This document shows positions 16,529-25,269 of a stretch of 64,000 nt of DNA, piece after piece. Every line of letters begins with the position of its first letter. Positions within the stretch are counted from its first letter, which is position 1. Position numbers and translations under genes: made by a program. Origin of the DNA: Pseudofrankia saprophytica (lineage in GTDB: Bacteria; Actinomycetota; Actinomycetes; Frankiales; Frankiaceae); contig NZ_KI912266.1 of NCBI RefSeq assembly GCF_000235425.2, positions 3,725,671 through 3,789,670 of the forward strand, read 5' to 3'. The notes beneath the pieces are model-generated. The model was not told the DNA's origin and did not search any database. It saw only the letters and a list, made by a program, of their open reading frames with translations.

Positions 16529-18247
16529 ATGACCGCCGACGCGCATGAGGCGGCGCTCGACCCGGCGCTCGACTACGAGGTCATCGTCATCGGAGCCGGT
16601 TTCGGCGGCCTGTACGCCCTCCACGAGCTTCGCGGAGCCGGCTTCTCGGCCCGCGCGTTCGAGTCCGGCGGGGGCGTCGGCGGCACCTGGTACTGGAACC
16701 GTTACCCGGGGGCCCGCTGCGACGTCGAGAGCGTCGACTACTGCTATTCGTTCTCGCGCGAGCTGACCGCCCAGTGGGCCTGGTCCGAGCGGTTCGCCGG
16801 CCAGCCCGAGATCCTGCGGTACGCCGAGTACGTCGCGGAGCGCTTCGATCTGCTGCCGATGATCACTTTCGACACCCGGATCACCTCCGCGCGTTACGAC
16901 GACGGCGACCACACCTGGACCGTCGAGACCGACCGGGGCCGGCGATTACGCTGCCGGTTCCTGGTGGCGGCGGTCGGCGCGCTCTCGGCGACGCAGGTGC
17001 CGGACATCCCCGGCCGCGACCGCTTCACCGGCCCCATCCACCACACCGGCCGGTGGCCGCACGGGGGAGTCGACCTCGCGGGCAAACGGGTCGGGGTGAT
17101 CGGTACCGGCTCGTCGGGCATCCAGGCCATCCCTGAGATCGCCGCCGAGGCCGCCCACCTCACGGTCTTCCAGCGCACCCCGAACTACAGCCTGCCGGCC
17201 CGCAACCGGCCGATGTCCAGCCGCGAGATCTGGGTCGCCCAGCGCGACTACGAGGGACTGCTCGCCTCCGGCAGCACCAACGCGGGCGTGTACAACGCCG
17301 GGACCGACCGCTGCGCCTTGGCTGACCCGCCTGAGCGGCGCGCCGAGGAGTACGAACACCGCTGGGCCGTCGGCGGTACCGAGCTGATGCGCACCTACAC
17401 CGACACCGGGCGCGACCTCGAGGCCAACGAGACACTCGCCGAGTTCGTCCGCGGGAAGATCCGCGAGATCGTCGCCGACCCGGACACCGCGGCCTCGCTC
17501 GTCCCGACCGACTACCCGATCGGCTCGAAGCGGATCTGCCTCGACACCGGCTACTTCGCGACCTACAACCGTGACAACGTCACGCTGGTCGACCTGCGAC
17601 GCGAGCCGATCACGACGATCACCGAGGCCGGGATCGACACCGTGGCGGCGACGTACGACCTGGACGCGCTGGTCTTCGCGACCGGGTACGACGCCATGAC
17701 CGGCCCGCTGACCCGCATCGACCTGCGCGGCGCGGATGGTGACACGCTCGCCGAGCGGTGGTCCAGCGGGCCGCGCAGCCTGCTGGGCATCGCCGTCGCC
17801 GGGTTCCCGAACCTGTTCACCCTGACCGGGCCGGGCAGTCCCTCGGTGCTGGCCAACGTGATCCGGGCGAACGAACAGCACGTCGACTGGGTCGTCGCCT
17901 GCCTCACCTACCTGCGCGAACGGGGCCTCACCCGCATCGAGGCCGACGCCGAGGCCCAGGACGCCTGGGCAGCCCACGTGCACACGGTCGCGACCCACAC
18001 CCTGTATCTCCACGCGAGATCCTGGTACCTGGGCGCCAACATCGACGGCAAACCCCGGCAGTTCATGCCCTACATCGGCGGCATGGTCGCCTACCGCGAG
18101 GCATGTGACGACTGCGCCGCTGCCGGCTACTCGGGGTTCGCCCTGTCCGGCGCCCGCCGCGGATCCGCGGCCACGACCCCGGGTATGGCCGCGGGCCCGG
18201 CCTCTACCCCGACTTCGGCCCCGGCCCCGGCCGTGAAACCGGCCTGA
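16529..18247 (+). CDS. Flavin-dependent monooxygenase (Baeyer-Villiger type)
   Basis: The 572-residue protein has the FAD Rossmann motif GAGFGG at residues 22-27, the GTWYWNRYPGARCD segment of cyclohexanone-monooxygenase-like enzymes, the Baeyer-Villiger fingerprint FxGxxxHxxxWP at 166-177 and the NADPH motif GTGSSG at 192-197. It should insert oxygen next to a ketone, making an ester or lactone with NADPH and O2. The C-terminal 30 residues are Pro/Ala-rich. It is 36 bases upstream of a mycofactocin-type dehydrogenase, which could supply the ketone by oxidising an alcohol, so the two probably form a catabolic or modifying pair. Confidence 0.9.
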   Translation: MTADAHEAALDPALDYEVIVIGAGFGGLYALHELRGAGFSARAFESGGGVGGTWYWNRYPGARCDVESVDYCYSFSRELTAQWAWSERFAGQPEILRYAEYVAERFDLLPMITFDTRITSARYDDGDHTWTVETDRGRRLRCRFLVAAVGALSATQVPDIPGRDRFTGPIHHTGRWPHGGVDLAGKRVGVIGTGSSGIQAIPEIAAEAAHLTVFQRTPNYSLPARNRPMSSREIWVAQRDYEGLLASGSTNAGVYNAGTDRCALADPPERRAEEYEHRWAVGGTELMRTYTDTGRDLEANETLAEFVRGKIREIVADPDTAASLVPTDYPIGSKRICLDTGYFATYNRDNVTLVDLRREPITTITEAGIDTVAATYDLDALVFATGYDAMTGPLTRIDLRGADGDTLAERWSSGPRSLLGIAVAGFPNLFTLTGPGSPSVLANVIRANEQHVDWVVACLTYLRERGLTRIEADAEAQDAWAAHVHTVATHTLYLHARSWYLGANIDGKPRQFMPYIGGMVAYREACDDCAAAGYSGFALSGARRGSAATTPGMAAGPASTPTSAPAPAVKPA

Positions 18248-18283
18248 CGAGCGAGCTTTGATCGACGAGACAGGAGTTCACCC

Positions 18284-19117
18284 ATGGGGCGGTTCGACGG
18301 ACGTGTCGTCTTCATCTCTGGCGGAGCCCGCGGCCAGGGCAGGTCGCACGCCGTGCGGTTCGCGTCGGAGGGCGCCGATGTGGCGATCTTCGACGCTCCC
18401 CAGCGGCCCGGTTCCATCGTCTATCCGCTCGGAACGCGGGAGGAGATGGCCGAGACGGCCAAGCTGGTCGAGGACCTCGGCCGCCGGTGCCTGACGATCG
18501 TCGCCGACGTGCGCGATCCCGCTCAGGTCGCCGAAGCGGTCACCGAGACGGTCGGTGAGCTCGGCCGCCTCGACTTCTGCCTGGCCAACGCGGCGGTCCT
18601 GAGCAAGAGCACGATCGCGAAGATGACCGACGACACCTGGCGCGACGTCATCGACATCAACCTCACCGGCGTCTTCAACACCCTGCGCGCGGTACTGCCG
18701 ACGATGCTCGAGCAGCGGTTCGGCCGGATCGTGGCCACCTCGTCGCTCGCCGGACGCACCGGCCAGCCCTACCTGGGGCACTATGCCGCCGCCAAGTGGG
18801 GCGTCATCGGCCTGGTCAAGACGCTCGCCCTCGAGGTCGCCACGCAGGGCATCACCGTCAACGCGGTGCTGCCGACCTCGGTGGACACGCCGATGATTCT
18901 CAGCCAGGAGATGCTGCGCGAGATGGTGCCGACCGAGAACCCGACGGTGGCCGACGCCGCGGCCGCCTACGGTTCGAGCCATGCCATCCCGGTGCCGTGG
19001 GTCGAGGCGGCCGACATCTCCGGCGCCATCGCCTACCTCTGCTCGGACGACGCCCGCTACGTCACCGGCGAGACCCTGTCGGTGACAGCCGGGGCCATGG
19101 CCCGGAACTCGGCGTAG
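18284..19117 (+). CDS. Mycofactocin-type SDR-family oxidoreductase
   Basis: The 277-residue short-chain dehydrogenase has the nucleotide motif GGARGQG at residues 13-19, followed by RSHAVRFASEGADV, the insert and wording characteristic of the SDR subfamily whose NAD is held tightly and re-oxidised through mycofactocin. The catalytic S154, Y167 and K171 are present (YAAAK). The substrate is probably a secondary alcohol. ATG 18284 follows ACAGGAG. It lies directly after the monooxygenase gene with a 36-base gap. Mycofactocin biosynthesis genes are not in this window, so the cofactor link is inferred from the subfamily. Confidence 0.88.
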   Translation: MGRFDGRVVFISGGARGQGRSHAVRFASEGADVAIFDAPQRPGSIVYPLGTREEMAETAKLVEDLGRRCLTIVADVRDPAQVAEAVTETVGELGRLDFCLANAAVLSKSTIAKMTDDTWRDVIDINLTGVFNTLRAVLPTMLEQRFGRIVATSSLAGRTGQPYLGHYAAAKWGVIGLVKTLALEVATQGITVNAVLPTSVDTPMILSQEMLREMVPTENPTVADAAAAYGSSHAIPVPWVEAADISGAIAYLCSDDARYVTGETLSVTAGAMARNSA

Positions 19118-19175
19118 GGATCCGGCGAATCGAGCGGCGCCTTCACGAGAATCTGCTCGGTTTTACCTGAGCCTG

Positions 19176-20366
19176 ATGATTTTCTTACCCGGCGGGCGGG
19201 GGCCAGAGGACAGGCTCGCCGCCGTGAGGACATCCGCGACGCGAGGCCCGCGCACGCCGAGGACGGGCGCGACCTGGCGTACGACGAGAACACTGATCGG
19301 AACAGTGGTCGTCGCCGTGCTGCTCGCCGGCTGTGGAGGTGCCGCTGCCAACCGTGGGCCGGGCGCGGTTGTCCCTTCGTCGGGCGCCGACGCGTCGGCG
19401 ACGCCCGGTACGCCCGGCACCGTGACGGCGGGCGTCGACCCGGCCGTCGGGGTGTCGACCCAGCCGGTGTATCCGCTTGTACCGCCCAACCAGGGAAGCT
19501 TCGAGGGCTTCACCACCTACTCGTACATCCCTGCCCATCCCGCGGGGATCATCTATTTCTTCCACGGCTCGGGCGGTGGCGCCAACTTCGCGGTCAAGGT
19601 CGAGAGTGTCGACGTCCTCAACGAGATGATCGGCAGAGGGTTCGGCTATGTGGCCACGGAGAGCACCGAACGCTCCGGAGATCGGCGCTGGAACGTCGAC
19701 GACCCGTCCATGACGTCCAACCCCGACCTGGCTCGGATGGACCGGCTGCGCCGGCACGTCATCGACACCACCGCCGTCGACGCCGGCACACCCACATACG
19801 GCATCGGCATGTCCAACGGCAGCGCGTTCGCCGCGTTGTGGGCCGCGGCCGAGAGCTCGGCCGATGTCCCCATCGGCGCGGTAGCCCTGTACATGGCCGG
19901 TCCGACCAAGGCTGTCGACCGGCTCGGCGGGCTGCGGGTGCCCACCTTCATGGTGGTCGGGGCCAACGACACCGTTACCAGTCCCGCCAAGGAAAAGGCC
20001 GACCTGGCCGCGATCGCCCGCGCCGGATACCCCACCGAGCTGCACGAGGTCAGTCAGCGAGCCGTGACCCCGGCGCGCTATCTGCGCGTACCAGGCGTCA
20101 CCGAGGCGACGGCGACGGCGGTCGTCGCCGCCTACCGGCAGGCCGGGATGATCGATTCCGCTGGCCAGTTGCTGGTCTCCTTGCCCGCAGGACGCGGGAA
20201 CACCGTCAGCGATCCCTTCAGCGGCGTCCGTCTACCCGCAGGCCTCACCGCGGGCCAACGCACCGCGGTTGACGCCGAGACGCTCGCCACGATCGGCGAG
20301 CACCAGTTCAACGCGGAGTTCAAGGCGCAGAACGCGGATTTCTTCGCCGCCCACCGGGCCGCCTGA
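19176..20366 (+). CDS. Secreted lipoprotein of alpha/beta-hydrolase fold
   Basis: The protein (396 residues from ATG 19176; 380 from GTG 19224, which may be the true start) has a basic N-terminus, a hydrophobic helix and the lipobox LLAGC, so it is probably a lipoprotein. The mature domain shows hydrolase landmarks: oxyanion strand IIYFFHGSGGG, nucleophile elbow GIGMSNGSAF, acid-residue strand FMVVGANDTV and a late histidine in GEHQFN. The layout fits esterase or feruloyl/PHB-depolymerase-like hydrolases acting outside the cell. It follows the dehydrogenase by 58 bases and may be co-transcribed with it and the monooxygenase, perhaps to cleave the ester formed. Confidence 0.65.
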   Translation: MIFLPGGRGPEDRLAAVRTSATRGPRTPRTGATWRTTRTLIGTVVVAVLLAGCGGAAANRGPGAVVPSSGADASATPGTPGTVTAGVDPAVGVSTQPVYPLVPPNQGSFEGFTTYSYIPAHPAGIIYFFHGSGGGANFAVKVESVDVLNEMIGRGFGYVATESTERSGDRRWNVDDPSMTSNPDLARMDRLRRHVIDTTAVDAGTPTYGIGMSNGSAFAALWAAAESSADVPIGAVALYMAGPTKAVDRLGGLRVPTFMVVGANDTVTSPAKEKADLAAIARAGYPTELHEVSQRAVTPARYLRVPGVTEATATAVVAAYRQAGMIDSAGQLLVSLPAGRGNTVSDPFSGVRLPAGLTAGQRTAVDAETLATIGEHQFNAEFKAQNADFFAAHRAA

Positions 20367-20428
20367 CGACATCGACCCGGCGGAGGGCGCCGCCGACCGC
20401 CGCTACCGGCGGGCCGCGCCTTCCCGCC

Positions 20429-21223
20429 TCACCCTCCCAGCGTGGTGATCTTGGGTTTCTCGCTGTGGATGCTCCGCTTGTCGCGTACGTAGATGATCCC
20501 GGGCTTTCCGTCGCCAGGGCTGCGGCGACTCACCTCGAACAGGCTGATCGCGGTCAGCAGGTCGCTGAGCTTGGTGTAGCCATAGCTCCTGGAGTCGAAA
20601 TCCGGCTTTCGCTTGGTGATGATGTGCCCCACGGAGGCCAGCGTCGCCCAGCCGTCGTCGTCCGAGGCGGCGTCTATCGAATTGCGCAGCAGGTTGATCA
20701 GCTCGGCATCCCCCTTGAGCTGCAACGTGGGTGGGCGTGTGCTCAGCCTGGGAACCACTCCGGCGGTGGCGATGGGCTCGGCGTCGGTCAGGTTCTCGAC
20801 GTAGATGAACTTGTCGCACGCGGCGACGAAGGCCTTCGGGGTCTTGCGCTCGCCGAAGCCGTACACGGTCAGCCCCGACTCGCGCACACGCTGGGCGAGC
20901 CGGGTGAAGTCGCTGTCGCTGGAGACGATGCAGAACCCGTCGAAGCGGCCGGAGTACAGCAGGTCCATCGCGTCGATGACCATCGCCGCGTCGGTGGCGT
21001 TCTTGCCGCTGGTGTAGGCGAACTGCTGGATGGGCTGGATCGACTGGGCGAGCAACTGGTCCTTCCAGCCCCGCAGGCTGGTTCCGGTCCAGTCCCCGTA
21101 GGCACGTTTGACGTGCGCGGTGCCGTACTTGGCGACCTCGGCCAGCAGCCCCTCGACGCTCGCGGGCGACGCGTTGTCCGCGTCGATCAGTACCGCGAGC
21201 CTGGCTGTGTTCTCGCCGGCCAT
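20429..21223 (-). CDS. NYN-domain putative RNase with C-terminal LOTUS/OST-HTH-like domain
   Basis: The 264-residue protein begins AVLIDADNAS, the first acidic motif of NYN/PIN-like nucleases, and has TDAAMVIDAMDLL and IVSSDSDFTRL with the other aspartates (residues about 10-150). After a linker, the region GDAELINLLRNSIDAASDDD to YTKLSDLLTAISLFEV matches an OST-HTH/LOTUS RNA-binding winged helix. Such DUF88-type proteins are thought to cleave or bind RNA; the target is unknown. ATG 21223 is chosen because GAGG lies eight bases upstream; a GTG at 21229 would sit on that RBS. Confidence 0.85.
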   Translation of the reverse strand: MAGENTARLAVLIDADNASPASVEGLLAEVAKYGTAHVKRAYGDWTGTSLRGWKDQLLAQSIQPIQQFAYTSGKNATDAAMVIDAMDLLYSGRFDGFCIVSSDSDFTRLAQRVRESGLTVYGFGERKTPKAFVAACDKFIYVENLTDAEPIATAGVVPRLSTRPPTLQLKGDAELINLLRNSIDAASDDDGWATLASVGHIITKRKPDFDSRSYGYTKLSDLLTAISLFEVSRRSPGDGKPGIIYVRDKRSIHSEKPKITTLGG

Positions 21224-21313
21224 GAACACACCTCAATCGTCGATACCGGCGCAGGCGTCCGGTGACGTCCAGTATCGACGCGTCCGACGTGCGGTTGGGA
21301 GCGCCCGCCGTTT

Positions 21314-21985
21314 CTATGCGGCCGTGACGGGTGTGGGTGTCGTCGAGGTGAGCCGGTCGCCGCTGGTCGGAACCTGCTCGGTCAGGGGCAGCACGATCTG
21401 CTCGACGACGGAGGTGACGAATTCGTCGGGTAGCAGCGGGCTGTGGAGCAGGGAGTACTGGACCAGCATCGCGGGACCGCTGCTGGCCACCAGCCGGGAC
21501 GCCGCTTCGGGGCGGACCTCGCCGCGCTCGGCGCCGCGCCGCAGCACCTCGAAGATCAGGTCGATGCAGGGCTCGACGACGTGTTGGATGACGGCCTGGC
21601 GAACGAACCCTCGCTCGCAGCCGGCCTCCGCGGAGACGAGCTGGAGCGCCGTCCCTCTGGTCGAGGTGAAGGAGGTCTGCACGCACCGCAACAGTGCGTG
21701 TACGTCCGCGCGTACCTCGCCGGTCAGTACCACGGCGGCGGGCGAGGGCAGCACGTCCCGCAACGCCTCGTTGATCATGTCGTCCTTCGTCGCCCACCGG
21801 CGGTAGAGGACGGTCTTGCTGGTCCGCGCGGCCGCCGCGACCTTGTCCATGGTCAGATTGGCGTAGCCGACCGCCTGTAGCTGCTCGAACACGGCGTCGA
21901 AGATCGCCTTTCGCAGGTTGTCGCCGCGGCGGCGCGTGGCCGTGGTGGCGCCGGGGCGCGAGCCGGGGGTGGGGGCGACCGTCAT
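21314..21985 (-). CDS. TetR-family regulator of the adjacent efflux pump
   Basis: The 223-residue protein has a TetR DNA-binding domain at residues 22-75 (AIFDAVFEQLQAVGYANLTM, then AAAARTSKTVLYRRWATKDD). The C-terminal domain resembles the TetR_C subgroup that controls multidrug efflux (ARTSKTVLYRRW is typical of it). It is divergent from a DHA2-type MFS transporter, with a double palindrome between them that is probably its operator. The expected logic is a drug binding the repressor and releasing transporter expression. Confidence 0.9.
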   Translation of the reverse strand: MTVAPTPGSRPGATTATRRRGDNLRKAIFDAVFEQLQAVGYANLTMDKVAAAARTSKTVLYRRWATKDDMINEALRDVLPSPAAVVLTGEVRADVHALLRCVQTSFTSTRGTALQLVSAEAGCERGFVRQAVIQHVVEPCIDLIFEVLRRGAERGEVRPEAASRLVASSGPAMLVQYSLLHSPLLPDEFVTSVVEQIVLPLTEQVPTSGDRLTSTTPTPVTAA

Positions 21986-22057
21986 GGGCCGGCTACTCCC
22001 ACCCGGTCGTCGCGCTCGATCCTCGCGGCACAGCCTCGATCGTATCGCCAATTTTAA

Positions 22058-22078
22058 GATACTCATTGGTATCCAATG
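22058..22078. promoter_or_regulatory. TetR operator between regulator and MFS gene
   Basis: Two nested perfect palindromes: GATAC-N6-GTATC at 22058-22073 and CATTGG-TAT-CCAATG at 22064-22078. They lie in the AT-rich centre of the divergent promoter region and match the form of efflux-repressor operators in actinobacteria. Confidence 0.7.
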
Positions 22079-22151
22079 GGTCGACGGTCTTGCTAGCATG
22101 CCCGCAAGGTACGAGATCGGACCTTATCTGGGCTCCGTCGAGGAGGTATCG

Positions 22152-23705
22152 ATGTCGACAGCCGCGGCGGCGGCCCCGCGCGAGGAGCGTCCCCCCGGTG
22201 CTCCACCCCGCCGGATCGCTCCACCCGACCGGACGCGGGGCGGCGTCACTCTCGCCGTGATCGTGTCCAGCCAGCTGATGCTGGTCCTGGACACCACGAT
22301 CGTGAACGTCGCGCTGCCCGACATCCAACGGGCGCTGCGCTTCTCACCCACCGACCTGGCCTGGGTGCTCAACGCCTACACACTCGCCTTCGGCGGCCTT
22401 CTCCTGCTGGGCGGCCGGGCCGGCGACATCCTTGGCCGACTGCGGGTCTTCCAGGCCGGCGTCCTGTTGTTCGCCGCCGCCTCGCTGGCCGGCGGCCTCG
22501 GAACCGAGTCATGGATGCTGATCGCCTGCCGCGTCGGCCAGGGCGTCGGCGCCGCCTGCGCGTCGCCGAACGCCCTGGCGCTGCTCACGGCGAACTTCCC
22601 CGAGGGCCCCCGCCGGACGAAGGCGCTCGCGGCCTGGGCCGCGGCCAACGGCGTCGGCGGGTCGATCGGCCTCATCCTCGGCGGGATGCTCACCACCTGG
22701 GTGTCCTGGCGCTGGGTCATGTTCATCAACGTCCCGATCGCGATCGGGGTCGCGGCGCTGGCGCCGAGGTTCGTCCGCGGCCCGACGCGCAGTCCCGGGC
22801 GGTTCGACGTCACCGGCGCGCTCACCGCGACCGTCGGCCTGGCCGCCCTGACGTACGGCTTCATCCGGGCGTCGTCCGACGGCTGGGACGATATTTGGAC
22901 CCTGGCCGCGTTCGGACTCGCGGTCGTCGTGCTCACACTGTTTGTCGCCCACGAGGCCCGGACCGAGCAACCGGTGGTCCCGTTGCGGCTGGTGGCTGAA
23001 CCCGCCCGAGCCCGGTCCTACTTCCTGCTCCTGCTGCTGCTCGGAAGCATGTTCAGCATGTTCTTCTTCACCACCCAGTTCCTCCAGGAGGTGCTTGGCT
23101 TCAGCGCCCTGCGGGCGGGTCTCGCGTTCCTTCCGCTCTCGGTCGGCCTCCTGGTCTCCGCGCAGCGGACGTCCACGCTGCTACCAAGACTCGGCGCGAA
23201 GCTGCTCATGCTCGCCGGTGCCGCGCTCTGCGGCGGCGGGATGGGCTGGCTCACCCAGCTCTCGGAGAACACGAGCTACGCGACCGGGATTCTCGGCCCG
23301 ATGCTGCTGTTTGGTCTGGGGGTCGGCATGCTGATCGTGCCGCTCAACATCAGCGTGGTCGCCGGCGTCGACCCGAAGGGCGCCGGAGCGGCGTCGAGCA
23401 TGATGGTCGTGACGCAGCAGGTCGGAGCCGCGCTCGGCCTCGCGGTACTGGTCACGGTCTACGGCGCCGCGAGCCGCGACGCCGCGAGAAACCCGCCAGC
23501 CGGCCTCGACCCGCGGGAACTGCACCACCACATCCTGGCGGGCGGCATGGCCGGCGCCTTCACCGTGGCGACGGGATTCGTCGCCGCCGTGTTCCTGACA
23601 GTGCTGCTGACCTGGCGAAACCATCAAGGCCAGCCATCGACGGAGATCCAGCCGTCCGAGGCCTCGCCGAGTCAGGCACCGGGCCCGGCGGCAGCCGACG
23701 ACTGA
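22152..23705 (+). CDS. MFS multidrug efflux transporter, DHA2 (14-helix) type
   Basis: The 517-residue protein has about 14 hydrophobic segments and DHA2 motifs: VLDTTIVNVALPDIQ in helix 1, WVLNAYTLAFGGLLLLGGRA (motif A region with GRAGDILGRLR) and the motif C-like helix LIACRVGQGVGAACASPNAL. It should export hydrophobic drugs in exchange for protons. ATG 22152 follows AGGAGG at 22141-22146. The N-terminal 35 residues are a basic, Pro-rich cytoplasmic tail. The divergent TetR gene and operator make this a drug-inducible efflux unit. Confidence 0.93.
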   Translation: MSTAAAAAPREERPPGAPPRRIAPPDRTRGGVTLAVIVSSQLMLVLDTTIVNVALPDIQRALRFSPTDLAWVLNAYTLAFGGLLLLGGRAGDILGRLRVFQAGVLLFAAASLAGGLGTESWMLIACRVGQGVGAACASPNALALLTANFPEGPRRTKALAAWAAANGVGGSIGLILGGMLTTWVSWRWVMFINVPIAIGVAALAPRFVRGPTRSPGRFDVTGALTATVGLAALTYGFIRASSDGWDDIWTLAAFGLAVVVLTLFVAHEARTEQPVVPLRLVAEPARARSYFLLLLLLGSMFSMFFFTTQFLQEVLGFSALRAGLAFLPLSVGLLVSAQRTSTLLPRLGAKLLMLAGAALCGGGMGWLTQLSENTSYATGILGPMLLFGLGVGMLIVPLNISVVAGVDPKGAGAASSMMVVTQQVGAALGLAVLVTVYGAASRDAARNPPAGLDPRELHHHILAGGMAGAFTVATGFVAAVFLTVLLTWRNHQGQPSTEIQPSEASPSQAPGPAAADD

Positions 23706-23858
23706 GGACTGACACCCGGTCGATGGCAATGGGTTCGGACTGTCTGCCGGTCGCAGGGGACGGCTTGCCTGGTTGGACGTAGTTGTTTTGGTTTCGTCGT
23801 CGAAGTTGGGGTAGCTCCTGGTTCGTCGCGGTCGCCGGGCTCGGCGGCTGAAACGGCG

Positions 23859-23886
23859 AACGCCGGCCTGGTGGGGGCCGGCGGTT
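23859..23886 (+). terminator. Possible terminator downstream of the MFS gene
   Basis: CGCCGGCC (23861-23868) pairs with GGCCGGCG (23876-23883), with flanking AA/TT that can pair past a bulge. It lies about 155 bases after the MFS stop. Confidence 0.4.
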
Positions 23887-23985
23887 ATCGCGGGACCGAG
23901 CTGATGCCAAAGCGCTGAGTGAGACTGCGTCGGACATCAGCTTCCGGGTCGCGAGGCACATCGGATCCGGAGAAAGGTGTTGATC

Positions 23986-24249
23986 ATGGCAAGGAATCCT
24001 CGTCAGACCGGCCCTCAGGCCGCCTCGGCCGCGGGCAAGACGCTGACCCGTAAGAACGCACCCAAGAAGGCAGGGAAGGTCGCCGCGGCGAGCGCGCTGT
24101 CGCAGGCACCCGACAGCACCGGGCAGACGGGTGTGAAGGCAGCCTCCGCCGCAGGCAAGACGCTGGCCAGCAAGACTGCGACCAAGGCGGAGAAGTCCGC
24201 CGCTGCCAGCACGCTGGCGCAGACGCCGGCCCGTCCCAAGAAGAAGTGA
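23986..24249 (+). CDS. Lys/Ala-rich small protein with internal duplication
   Basis: The 87-residue basic protein consists of two imperfect copies of a 35-residue unit, each starting QTG and containing AASAAGKTL, a lysine-rich middle and an AAAS.L.Q segment, then a PKKK tail. The composition is like histone H1-type or other nucleic-acid-binding peptides, and similar short Ala/Lys proteins occur in other actinobacteria without known function. ATG 23986 is chosen for the GGAGAAAGG just upstream. A 14-bp stem-loop follows the stop directly. It is monocistronic. Confidence 0.7.
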   Translation: MARNPRQTGPQAASAAGKTLTRKNAPKKAGKVAAASALSQAPDSTGQTGVKAASAAGKTLASKTATKAEKSAAASTLAQTPARPKKK

Positions 24250-24252
24250 TGC

Positions 24253-24285
24253 GCGGCTGCCCGGGTCCCACACCCGGGCAGCCGC
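24253..24285 (+). terminator. Terminator of the Lys/Ala-rich protein gene
   Basis: A perfect 14-bp stem (arms 24253-24266 and 24272-24285, loop CCCAC) begins three bases after the stop codon. Confidence 0.8.
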
Positions 24286-24369
24286 CCCACGGTGTCGCCG
24301 GTCGGCCGGCCGTGCCGAGCGTCGCGCCGCCAAACGCGCCGGCGGTCGCGGCATGGTGTCCTGGGTCAG

Positions 24370-24564
24370 GTGACCGGCGACCTGTGCGTGTCCTGCGAGA
24401 TCGCCGAGGACGCGACGAAGGCGAGCGTCGTCTACGAGGATGACGACGTGCTCGCGTTCATGGACTACCAGCCGGTGACACCGGGGCACCTGCTGGTCGT
24501 GCCGAGGGCACATGCTGTGAGGTTGGTGGAGCACGGTCTCGAACGCGCTTTGTGTGAGCGATGA
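24370..24564 (+). pseudogene. HIT-family protein, truncated before the histidine triad
   Basis: The 64-residue frame from GTG 24370 reads like the first half of a HIT nucleotide hydrolase: CVSCEIAEDATKASVVYEDD, then DVLAFMDYQPVTPGHLLVVP. The homology stops after PRAHAVRLVEHG and the frame ends at 24564, without the HxHxHxx active-site motif that should come some 40 residues later. No continuation is seen in other frames before the DHFR-like gene. It is a 3'-deleted remnant. Confidence 0.65.
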
Positions 24565-24594
24565 GTTCGTGCGGCGGCCCGGGTCCGCCCTGGC

Positions 24595-25212
24595 ATGACC
24601 CGAATCATCGCGGACATCTCGATCTCCCTCGACGGCTTCGTCACCGGGCCCGACCCCGGACCGGACAGCGGTCTGGGCATCGGAGGGGAAGCCCTGCACA
24701 TCTGGGCGTTCTCCGACAGCGCTGACGATCGACAGATCCTGCGCGAGTCGACGTCCCGTTCGGGCGCCGTCATCCTCGGGCGCCGGCTGTTCGACCTGGT
24801 CGACGGGCCGAAGGGTTGGAACGACGAGACCGGCTACGGCGCCGGCGAGGTCGGCAAGCCCGCGTTCGTCGTCGTGACGAGCTCGCCGCCGGAGTCGGTG
24901 CGGCTCTCCGATCTCGACTGGACGTTCATCACCACCGGCCTGCCCGACGCCGTCACCGCCGCGCGCGTGCGGGCGGAGGCGGCGTCGTCGGACAGCGGCC
25001 AGGATCTCGACGTCGTCCTCATGGGCGGCGGCGCCACGATCGGCTCGGCGCTCGACGCCGGGTTGGTCGACATGCTGACGCTGCACCTCGCGCCCGTGGT
25101 GCTGGGCGCCGGGACGCCGCTGTTCACCGGCGCGGCGCCGCGCACGCTGGTGCAGCGGAGTGTGGTCTCGACGTCGACCGCGACACACCTGACCTACGAC
25201 GTCGTCAGATGA
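24595..25212 (+). CDS. Dihydrofolate-reductase/RibD C-terminal family protein
   Basis: The 205-residue protein begins MTRIIADISISLDGFVTGPD, the usual start of stand-alone DHFR-like/RibD_C proteins of actinobacteria, and has GAVILGRRLFDLV, FVVVTSSPPE, VLMGGGATIGSALDAGLVDM and HLAPVVLGAGTPLF, covering the NADPH-binding fold. These proteins are reductases of unknown substrate; a role in folate or flavin metabolism should not be assumed. Its last 26 bases, including the stop, form one arm of a long hairpin (25187-25227). Confidence 0.88.
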   Translation: MTRIIADISISLDGFVTGPDPGPDSGLGIGGEALHIWAFSDSADDRQILRESTSRSGAVILGRRLFDLVDGPKGWNDETGYGAGEVGKPAFVVVTSSPPESVRLSDLDWTFITTGLPDAVTAARVRAEAASSDSGQDLDVVLMGGGATIGSALDAGLVDMLTLHLAPVVLGAGTPLFTGAAPRTLVQRSVVSTSTATHLTYDVVR

Positions 25213-25227
25213 CGTCGTAGGTCAGGT
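25187..25227 (+). terminator. 17-bp hairpin overlapping the DHFR-like gene end
   Basis: Perfect 17-bp arms 25187-25203 and 25211-25227, loop of seven bases. The stop codon (25210-25212) lies at the loop/right-arm border, so the left arm is coding sequence. Confidence 0.75.
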
Positions 25228-25269
25228 CGTCATGGGCTGCCAGCGGCCCGGTCGCCGGCTTCCGCGCCC

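Noticed and set aside
16293-16532. 79-codon plus-strand frame before the monooxygenase
   Set aside because: Almost entirely Arg/Gly/Ala/Glu low complexity with no RBS.
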